From Acinetobacter piscicola (GTDB lineage: Bacteria > Pseudomonadota > Gammaproteobacteria > Pseudomonadales > Moraxellaceae): 64,000 nucleotides of DNA. A program made the translations under genes and the position numbers. Below the pieces are notes generated by a model. It ran no database searches. It saw only the letters and a list, made by a program, of their open reading frames with translations, and had not been told where the DNA came from. Where the stretch lies: assembly GCF_015218165.1 (NCBI RefSeq), contig NZ_CP048659.1, positions 2,418,001-2,482,000 on the forward strand, written 5' to 3'. Within the stretch, counting starts at the first letter, position 1. The number at the start of each line of letters is the position of its first letter. Shown here in pieces: positions 56,600 to 64,000 of the stretch.

Positions 56600-56629
56600 A
56601 AAAAATCCGTCAACGTTGGCGGATTTTTT
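56600..56629 (+). terminator. Terminator of the aminotransferase gene
   Basis: AAAAATCCG pairs with CGGATTTTT around a TCAACGTTGG loop. It lies 15 bases past the stop codon. Confidence 0.85.
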
Positions 56630-56732
56630 ATTACATAAAGAACATTCATTCAAAATTATTTTAGCTGTTCAAAAATCAAAAATACCACTCAACAGCTAAT
56701 GAGATAAAAATTTCAATCTCTTTTTAATGAAA

Positions 56733-57305
56733 TCATTTGCTCCAGTCATTGTCTAATATTTTTAAATAGCTGACGGGTACATGCTCAGTCAACCAAACAC
56801 CATTTTCAGCTTGATAAAATTTGAAGCCATCTTGATGCATTTGAATGCTATCAACTTGAAAAATCACCACTTTGCCATGTCGTTGACCGACTTTCCTAGC
56901 AGTGACTAAATCTGCTGATAAATGCACATGATGCCGGGTACCTGCGATTAAACCCTGTTGTAAAATGCACTCAACAAAGCGCGTTGCTGTGCCGTGGTAA
57001 AGCACATCGGACGGAGTAATAGGGTTGTAATCACGTTGTACTTGTGCAGAAGAGTGTCCCTGCACTGCGCGAATTTTTTGACCATCTGCGGAAAATTGAA
57101 AGCGCTTTTTATCATTATTTTCTACAATATCAAGTAATTCACCAAAACTCATTTTTTGCCGATGCTTACTCATTTGACTGAGGAGAATTTGGATGTCTGT
57201 CCAACCTTCGCGATCGAGTTGTATACCAATACTTGCAGGCTGATGACGCAGGACAAGGCTTAAAAATTTACTGCGTTGTCGAATCACTTTTTCATTCGGT
57301 TTCAT
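56733..57305 (-). CDS. kptA: RNA 2'-phosphotransferase KptA/Tpt1
   Basis: 190 residues. It removes a 2'-phosphate from RNA using NAD+. The N-terminal winged-helix domain (SKFLSLVLRHQPASIGI) and the ADP-ribosyltransferase-like half (VLYHGTATRFVECIL, HHVHLSADLVTARKVGQRHG) both have the family residues, including RHQP and HGT. In eukaryotes Tpt1 finishes tRNA splicing; bacterial substrates are uncertain. The gene is monocistronic and divergent from hisZ. An RNA-repair link with prfH in this window is only suggestive. Confidence 0.92.
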   Translation of the reverse strand: MKPNEKVIRQRSKFLSLVLRHQPASIGIQLDREGWTDIQILLSQMSKHRQKMSFGELLDIVENNDKKRFQFSADGQKIRAVQGHSSAQVQRDYNPITPSDVLYHGTATRFVECILQQGLIAGTRHHVHLSADLVTARKVGQRHGKVVIFQVDSIQMHQDGFKFYQAENGVWLTEHVPVSYLKILDNDWSK

Positions 57306-57606
57306 TTTTGTTTTCTATTTTTTAAAAATATAGTGTTATTATGACACATTATTAGTTAAGTAAACAGTCTAAAGTGATCAACTATCACGTCATAAATTCG
57401 AACATTAAAGATTTCAAATTTTATATATAAAATTTAAAATATCAATTTTCTACCCACAAAAAAGATTTAATTAGCACCGAAAAGCATCTTTTCTGCAAAA
57501 GTCTAATGCAGAGCAACAATGATCGTGCTAAAATAAGAGAAATCGGGTGTGCTCCCGATTTTTTTATGCGGATTACTTCCGCGCTGACAGGATTTAGGTT
57601 TACAAC
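57306..57606. other. Leader and promoter region of hisZ
   Basis: 300 bases. Near hisZ it has a small hairpin (TCTGCA 57493-57498 / TGCAGA 57508-57513), then an intrinsic-terminator-like hairpin at 57541-57565, then a weak GCGGA/TCCGC hairpin just before hisZ. Together they could be a leader with attenuation, or an upstream small RNA. Confidence 0.45.
57541..57565 (+). terminator. Terminator upstream of hisZ
   Basis: AATCGGG, loop TGTGCT, CCCGATT, then TTTTT. It lies about 40 bases before the hisZ start with no gene directly upstream on this strand, so it belongs to a leader or a small RNA. Confidence 0.7.
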
Positions 57607-58773
57607 ATGCCCATTTCAGAGACATGGTTATTACCTGATGGTGTAGCTGATGTATTACCAGAGCAAGCGCAAGTAATTGAAACTTTGCGCCGTAGCGCTT
57701 TAGATTTCCTCGCTTCTCGAGGTTATCAATTGGTGTACACGCCGTTTATCGAATACATCGAATCTCTCTCTTCTCTTTCAGAATCGAATCAAGATTTAGA
57801 CTTAGCCACTTTTAAAGTCATCGACCAACTCTCAGGTCGTTTACTTGGTGTGCGTGCCGATATGACACCACAAGTGGCTCGTATTGATGCGCATGTACAT
57901 CCAGTAGAAGGTGTGGCTCGTTACTGCTATGCAGGAACAGTACTTCATACTAAACCACAGGGTTTTAATACCACACGTGCCCCACTTCAGTTGGGTGCAG
58001 AGTTATTTGGTTCGGACAGCATTGACGCGGACGTTGAAATGATCGATGTCATGCTCAGTTTGATCGAAACCGCAAATTTAGTTGAAGGTGTTCATCTCGA
58101 TTTAGGGCATGTCGGTTTATTCCGCAGTTTAGTGAAACATGCCAATTTGAGCAAAACCACTGAGCGTCAACTTTCAGATTTATATCAACGTAAAGCACTC
58201 CCAGAACTTGCCGAATTTACCCAAGCATTAAAATTCGGTTCAGATTTTTATGCTTTAGGTCGTTATGCAAGTGATTTAACTGCATTACAAAGCAATTTAA
58301 GTGCTGAAATTTTACAAGACGAAGCATTTAAGCAAGCCTTCAATGCACTCGCAACCACACAAGCACAAATTCAAGCACGCTGGCCAAATCTTCACATCGG
58401 CATCGATGTTGTTGAGTTACGCTCATATCATTATCACACAGGCTTAATGTATGCCGTGTATGCACCAAATCGTGCTGCACCATTAGCACAGGGCGGTCGT
58501 TATGATGGTATTGGCGAGCACTTTGGTCGTGCACGTCCTGCAACAGGTTTCTCGTGTGACTTATATGCACTCAGCGCAGGTCAATTCCAAGCAATGAAGC
58601 AAGTTGTTGCACCTAAAGGCACAGACACTGCTCTACTTGCCGCAATTGCACAAGTACGTCACAACGGTCTAAGCGTAATCCAGTTATTAGGTGAAGATGA
58701 CTTAACATCAATTCCCAATGCAACACATCAGTTAGTGAATGTTGCAGGTGAATGGAAAGTCGAACAAATTTAA
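57607..58773 (+). CDS. hisZ: ATP phosphoribosyltransferase regulatory subunit
   Basis: 388 residues. A HisRS-like class II fold without aminoacylation, starting SETWLLPDGVADVLPEQAQ, with motif 2-like AGTVLHTKPQGFNTTRAPLQLGAE and a C-terminal GGRYDGIGEHFGRARPATGFSCDL. HisZ pairs with the short-form HisG to form the first enzyme of histidine synthesis. It is upstream of purA on the same strand (72-base gap), an arrangement frequent in gammaproteobacteria with HisZ. Confidence 0.93.
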   Translation: MPISETWLLPDGVADVLPEQAQVIETLRRSALDFLASRGYQLVYTPFIEYIESLSSLSESNQDLDLATFKVIDQLSGRLLGVRADMTPQVARIDAHVHPVEGVARYCYAGTVLHTKPQGFNTTRAPLQLGAELFGSDSIDADVEMIDVMLSLIETANLVEGVHLDLGHVGLFRSLVKHANLSKTTERQLSDLYQRKALPELAEFTQALKFGSDFYALGRYASDLTALQSNLSAEILQDEAFKQAFNALATTQAQIQARWPNLHIGIDVVELRSYHYHTGLMYAVYAPNRAAPLAQGGRYDGIGEHFGRARPATGFSCDLYALSAGQFQAMKQVVAPKGTDTALLAAIAQVRHNGLSVIQLLGEDDLTSIPNATHQLVNVAGEWKVEQI

Positions 58774-58830
58774 TCGCTTCACACCAATGTTCATGTCATT
58801 GGTGTGTGGTTTTCAATTTTAACAGCATGA

Positions 58831-60165
<1,335 letters not shown>

Positions 60166-60180
60166 TACAGATCAGTTTTT

Positions 60181-60212
60181 AAAAAGAGCCTCTCTATGAG
60201 GCTCTTTTTTTG
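60181..60212 (+). terminator. Terminator of purA
   Basis: AAAAAGAGCCTC and GAGGCTCTTTTTTT form a perfect stem with a 4-base loop and a T-tract. Confidence 0.92.
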
Positions 60213-60339
60213 TCTTAATAAAAATATGTGAAAATTCAAGACTAAAGTTAGGCGCTCTATGCCTTATATCCTACGCATGAGCTTGTTACAATAAATCTTA
60301 AATCAGATTTTTCCCCTACTAAAATTTTGAGAATATGGA

Positions 60340-60645
60340 ATGCAAAAAAATATTTCAGGAACCATTTTTTATTCATCCCTCTTTGCCATCGGGGGTGCAC
60401 CAACACTGGCGATGTTAATCATCCAAGCACAAACCAATAACCCTGAAATTATTCAAAATGTTCTGTTAAGTTTAACAATTTCATTAGCATGCCTTTTGAT
60501 TCCGATTATTCTCATTCAAAACAGCATCATCTTTTTTCATCGCAACAAGCCCAATCTAAATGAAAAAATTAAACCCCTATGCACATTCTATTTCGTCCTT
60601 GATGCCCTATGCCTAGTGTATTGGTTAATAATTCAGTTTTTATAA
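60340..60645 (+). CDS. Small membrane protein
   Basis: 101 residues with three hydrophobic helices: FYSSLFAIGGAPTLAMLIIQA, VLLSLTISLACLLIPIILIQ and FYFVLDALCLVYWLIIQFL. No family was recognised. AATATGG precedes the ATG but is a weak ribosome site. It stands alone between purA and the M48 gene. It could be a small inner-membrane accessory protein. Confidence 0.55.
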   Translation: MQKNISGTIFYSSLFAIGGAPTLAMLIIQAQTNNPEIIQNVLLSLTISLACLLIPIILIQNSIIFFHRNKPNLNEKIKPLCTFYFVLDALCLVYWLIIQFL

Positions 60646-60753
60646 GTGAAATTTACACAAATACTATGATTATGAAGCAATTTTACATACTCGTTCACAG
60701 CTAAAATCAATATAATCATACTTATTACTTTATATTTGTTGGAGCACATTATA

Positions 60754-61530
60754 ATGAATAATAAACTCATGATGGGCATTTGTGCAGCAGGTTTAATTTC
60801 GCTTTCTGGCTGTACCACCATGGCTGATATGGCAGGTGCCGATAGCGCAACACTCAATGTTGCAGCAACGCAAGGTTTTAATAAAACTGTGCAAGAAGCA
60901 CGCAGCAATAAGACATTGGATACATCATCCTCGACCTACAAACGTATCAATGCAGTATTTTTACGTTTAAAACCTTATGCAGATCAAATGAACCAAACAG
61001 GGACAAAATTTGATTGGCAATTGGCTGTACTCAAATCAGACCAAGTCAATGCTTATGTTGCCCCAGGGGGTAAAGTTGTATTTTATACAGGCATTGTCAA
61101 TAAATTAGCACTCACCGATGCTGAAATTGCAGCTGTCATGGGACATGAAATGATTCATGCCTTAGAAGAACATGCAAAAAGTAAAATTGGTGCGCAAGCA
61201 TTGACTGATTTAGCCTTACAAATTGGCTTAAGTGCAGCAGGTGATCGTGTAGGTCAACTTGGTACAGCTGCAGCACAATTAGGCTCACAAGTTGGCGTGG
61301 GTTTACCTTATTCACGTAGCTTAGAGAGTCGTGCCGACCAAGGTGGTTTAATGCTGATGGCAAAAGCAGGCTATAACCCGCAAGCTGCTATTACACTTTG
61401 GGAAAAAATGAATAAATTAGAAGGTGCAGGTGGTGCATCATTCTTATCTACCCACCCATCTAACGCTCAACGTATCGCTGCAATGCGTGAAAACCTACCT
61501 GCGGCACAAGCAATTTACAACAAACGTTAA
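60754..61530 (+). CDS. M48-family metalloprotease lipoprotein (LoiP-like)
   Basis: 258 residues from the ATG at 60754, with GGAG 9 bases before; a longer frame to 60736 is unlikely. The lipoprotein signal ends at LSLSGC. The protease core has the zinc motif HEMIH in VMGHEMIHALEEH and the third ligand glutamate in RSLESRADQGGLMLM, plus STHPSNAQRIAAM at the end. It resembles LoiP/YcaL-type periplasmic metalloproteases that act on outer-membrane proteins. A terminator follows. Confidence 0.88.
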   Translation: MNNKLMMGICAAGLISLSGCTTMADMAGADSATLNVAATQGFNKTVQEARSNKTLDTSSSTYKRINAVFLRLKPYADQMNQTGTKFDWQLAVLKSDQVNAYVAPGGKVVFYTGIVNKLALTDAEIAAVMGHEMIHALEEHAKSKIGAQALTDLALQIGLSAAGDRVGQLGTAAAQLGSQVGVGLPYSRSLESRADQGGLMLMAKAGYNPQAAITLWEKMNKLEGAGGASFLSTHPSNAQRIAAMRENLPAAQAIYNKR

Positions 61531-61562
61531 TGATCCACTCAAGATAGAAACTTTGCTTTTTA

Positions 61563-61593
61563 CAAAAACCGAGCCTCTTTTGCTCGGTTTTTT
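61563..61593 (+). terminator. Terminator of the M48 gene
   Basis: AAAACCGAGC and GCTCGGTTTT pair with a 7-base loop, followed by TT. Confidence 0.88.
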
Positions 61594-62015
61594 AATGAGG
61601 ATTTTGCACATAAATTGATGTAATCAGCTCATTATTATCTTTCAATACAGCTCCATGAGAATTAATACCATTGGACATGGACTAAAAAATGATTTTTTAT
61701 CGCATCAAAAAAATTACAACACTTATTTTAGATAATTTCTTTTTAAAAAATTGTGCATTTAATATACAAAAATGATTCTATTTTGCGATTTTCACTATTT
61801 AGATTTTAAATAGTTGTGATACTTAATATCATAATAAATAATACTAATACCATTTTTTATATAATTATGAGCTATTTTTTTAAGTAATATTACTTTAAAC
61901 TTACCGAGATTCTTGACATAAAATGCCTATTTATTAAACAAAAAATACCTCAAAAAGTTAATTTTCACACTCAAATTAATAGAAATTTTATATTATAAAA
62001 TTGATCATTTTAATC
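61594..62015. other. Very AT-rich intergenic region
   Basis: About 420 bases with no ORF, RNA gene or clear hairpin, unusually AT-rich even for this genome. It lies between convergent transcripts, so it needs no promoter for the annotated genes. Confidence 0.5.
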
Positions 62016-62044
62016 AAAAAAGCTGAATTTACATTCAGCTTTTT
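62016..62044 (-). terminator. Terminator of ppsR
   Basis: AAAAAGCTGAAT, loop TTAC, ATTCAGCTTTTT: a perfect stem with runs on both sides, 33 bases beyond the ppsR stop codon. Confidence 0.85.
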
Positions 62045-62076
62045 CCACCTAAAACAACCATAAAATTGTATTTTAT

Positions 62077-62913
62077 TTAAACAATTCTACGTTTCAAACC
62101 TGTCATCTGTAAAATACGCGTCGAGATTTCTTCGATTGACATTTCTGATACATTTAAGTATTTAATTCCTTCAGAAATGTAAATTCCTTCAACTGCACGT
62201 AGTTCCATTTGACATTGTGAAAAACTTGCATAGCGACTATTTGCCTTACGTTCAGTACGAATTGCAACCAAACGTTCAGCATCAATCATCAATCCAAACA
62301 ACTTATGTTTATGCTCTTTCAGCACTGCTGGCAAGCGATTATCATCCAAATCTTCTTCCGTAAGTGGATAATTTGCAACACGAATTCCAAATTGTAATGA
62401 CAAATAAATTGAGGTTGGAGTTTTACCTGAACGGGATACACCGATCAAAATTAAATCTGCTTTATCATAGTGGCGAGTGCGGGCACCATCATCATTATCC
62501 AAAGCAAAATGCACAGCATCAATACGCGCCTTATAGGACTCAGAATCAGTCACCGCATGGGTTTGTCCGACTAAAGTTGTAGGTTGTGTCCCCAAAACAT
62601 CTGACAACTTACTAATAAGTCCTTCAAAAACATCAAGATTTACAGCATTTGCAGTATTAATAATATCTCGTACATAAGGGTCAACCAAAGTATCAAAAAC
62701 TAAAGGTTGTTGACCGTCCTTTTCTGCGCGAATATTGATTTCCTCTACTACATTCATGGCTGCTTCTTCAGAGCTAATATATGGAATAATATGTATATCA
62801 AACTTGACATGAGGAAATTGTGCTAACAATGAGTGCCCAAGGGTTTCAGCAGTAATCGCAGTACCATCAGAAATAAAAAAAACGCTACGCTTTATTTGGT
62901 TACTTTCTGACAT
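62077..62913 (-). CDS. ppsR: PEP synthase regulatory protein (kinase/phosphorylase)
   Basis: 278 residues from the ATG at 62911-62913, with GAGGAG 7 bases before. It is a DUF299 bifunctional enzyme that inactivates PEP synthase with ADP and reactivates it with phosphate. It shows VFFISDGTAITAETLGHSLL at the N-terminus and the P-loop LIGVSRSGKTPTSIYLSLQFG. It is divergent from ppsA, its substrate, with a 155-base shared promoter region. Confidence 0.95.
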   Translation of the reverse strand: MSESNQIKRSVFFISDGTAITAETLGHSLLAQFPHVKFDIHIIPYISSEEAAMNVVEEINIRAEKDGQQPLVFDTLVDPYVRDIINTANAVNLDVFEGLISKLSDVLGTQPTTLVGQTHAVTDSESYKARIDAVHFALDNDDGARTRHYDKADLILIGVSRSGKTPTSIYLSLQFGIRVANYPLTEEDLDDNRLPAVLKEHKHKLFGLMIDAERLVAIRTERKANSRYASFSQCQMELRAVEGIYISEGIKYLNVSEMSIEEISTRILQMTGLKRRIV

Positions 62914-63068
62914 TAAAAATCTCCTCAAACATTTGTCTTAGCGATGTATAATCTTTATAGTAATGCCCATCTTACATGACTATGACTTAGTTGAATCAAA
63001 AAGCTGAGTTTTTTGTTATAATTTCACGCCAAAATAGTGATTAATACTGCATAAGTGGAGTAACAACT

Positions 63069-64000
63069 TTGGAAGCACGCGTAATCGGTCTAGAAAAACT
63101 AGGGAAACACGACGTTGAGATCGTGGGTGGTAAAAACTCTTCACTTGGAGAAATGATCAGTCATTTAGCAAATGCTGGTGTATCCGTACCTGGTGGATTT
63201 GCAACAACTGCTGACGCTTATCGTGAATTCCTAGAGCAAAGCGGTCTTAATGCTAAAATTAATGCTGAACTTGCGACATTAAATGTTGACGATGTAAACG
63301 CACTTGCTGAAACAGGCGCAAAAATTCGTCAATGGATTGTAGATACTCCACTTACAGCGGGACTTGAACAAGAAGTCCGTGAAGCTTTCACTGCACTTTC
63401 AAATGGTAATCCAGACATTGCCGTTGCTGTACGTTCTTCTGCAACTGCCGAAGACTTGCCTGATGCTTCATTCGCAGGTCAACAAGAAACGTTCTTAAAC
63501 ATCCGTGGAATAGACAACGTTCTGATCGCGATTAAAGAAGTATTTGCATCACTTTATAATGACCGTGCGATTGCTTACCGTGTACACCAAAACTTTGCAC
63601 ATGACATTGTTGCATTATCTGCAGGTGTTCAGCGCATGGTACGTTCTGAAACAGGTGCTGCAGGTGTCATGTTTACACTGGATACAGAGTCTGGTTTCCG
63701 TGAAGCTGTATTTATCACAGCTTCTTATGGCTTGGGTGAAATGGTAGTACAAGGTGCAGTCAACCCTGACGAATTCTATATTTCTAAACCACTTCTACGT
63801 GCAGGTAAACATTCAGTAATCCGTCGTAACCTTGGCTCTAAACACCAAAAAATGATTTATGGTGAAGAAGGTGCTGCAGGTAAATCTGTTGTTGTGGTCG
63901 ACGTTGAAAAAGCTGAACGTCAACAATTTGCTTTAAATGATCTAGAACTTCAAGAATTGGCTAAACAAGCCCTCATTATTGAAGAGCATTATAAAGCGCC
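63069..64000 (+). CDS. ppsA: Phosphoenolpyruvate synthase, 5' part
   Basis: The frame opens at TTG 63069 (GGAG 8 bases before) and is open to the window end, so the C-terminus is missing. It begins [32 protein letters not shown] and [16 protein letters not shown], the N-terminal ATP-grasp domain, followed by [27 protein letters not shown]. It makes PEP from pyruvate in gluconeogenesis. PpsR is divergently encoded. The TTG start is inferred from the ribosome site and family N-terminus. Confidence 0.95.
   Translation, partial: MEARVIGLEKLGKHDVEIVGGKNSSLGEMISHLANAGVSVPGGFATTADAYREFLEQSGLNAKINAELATLNVDDVNALAETGAKIRQWIVDTPLTAGLEQEVREAFTALSNGNPDIAVAVRSSATAEDLPDASFAGQQETFLNIRGIDNVLIAIKEVFASLYNDRAIAYRVHQNFAHDIVALSAGVQRMVRSETGAAGVMFTLDTESGFREAVFITASYGLGEMVVQGAVNPDEFYISKPLLRAGKHSVIRRNLGSKHQKMIYGEEGAAGKSVVVVDVEKAERQQFALNDLELQELAKQALIIEEHYKA

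Overview
The window is chromosomal DNA of a low-GC gammaproteobacterium, very probably an Acinetobacter species. The evidence is the order and sequence of housekeeping genes (thiE-hemL, rapA, obgE-proB, a long gap, rarD, uvrB, hisZ-purA, the divergent ppsR/ppsA pair) together with lineage-typical genes (an A1S_2505-like protein, paired DUF3144 genes). The species cannot be named from the sequence alone.

Layout. 1-8.6 kb: core genes (a radical SAM protein cut by the window edge, an NMO-type flavoprotein, DinB-like, a broken DUF4291 gene, dusB, a degenerate GGDEF protein, a GlcG-like protein, hemL and thiE). 9-11.5 kb: a small accessory patch with an AT-rich ankyrin-repeat gene and one complete IS element with a target duplication. 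11.6-26.8 kb: Mpo1-like, two CYTH-CHAD polyphosphate-type proteins flanking an ABC exporter, rapA, an RluA-type synthase, and lipoprotein and membrane-protein genes. 26.9-37.5 kb: an integrated mobile element of about 10.6 kb. 37.5-64 kb: obgE-proB, prfH, qorB with its HxlR regulator, a pair of repeat-rich membrane-anchored proteins, gap, rarD, a lipocalin, uvrB, two PAS-like/GGDEF proteins, an aminotransferase, kptA, hisZ, purA, an M48 lipoprotein, ppsR and the start of ppsA.

The mobile element is the most interesting region. A tyrosine integrase has inserted it into the 3' end of proB: a 16-bp core is present at both ends, and the present proB stop codon and terminator appear to come from the element. 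It carries an AlpA-type regulator, small HTH and Bro-N proteins, an Ash-like protein, a DUF927 primase/helicase, an SSB, and 13 GGTAAC/GTTACC motifs between primase and ssb that look like an origin. It has no capsid or tail genes, so it resembles a P4-type satellite or plasmid-like integrative element. Beyond ssb lies about 1.6 kb with almost no coding capacity. It is filled with about ten modules of roughly 100-115 nt. Most have a 10-nt tandem doublet at one end and a complementary stem arm about 100 nt away. The stem sequence differs from module to module while pairing is kept, and one module lies inside another. This looks like a family of structured RNAs (possibly relatives of the C4 / P4 CI phage antisense RNAs) or hairpin-ended mini-elements, and is my best candidate for something undescribed.

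Three genes (DUF4291, the second CYTH-CHAD gene and a membrane-anchored repeat protein) are each broken by a single-base change in a homopolymer. This may be assembly error rather than real decay.
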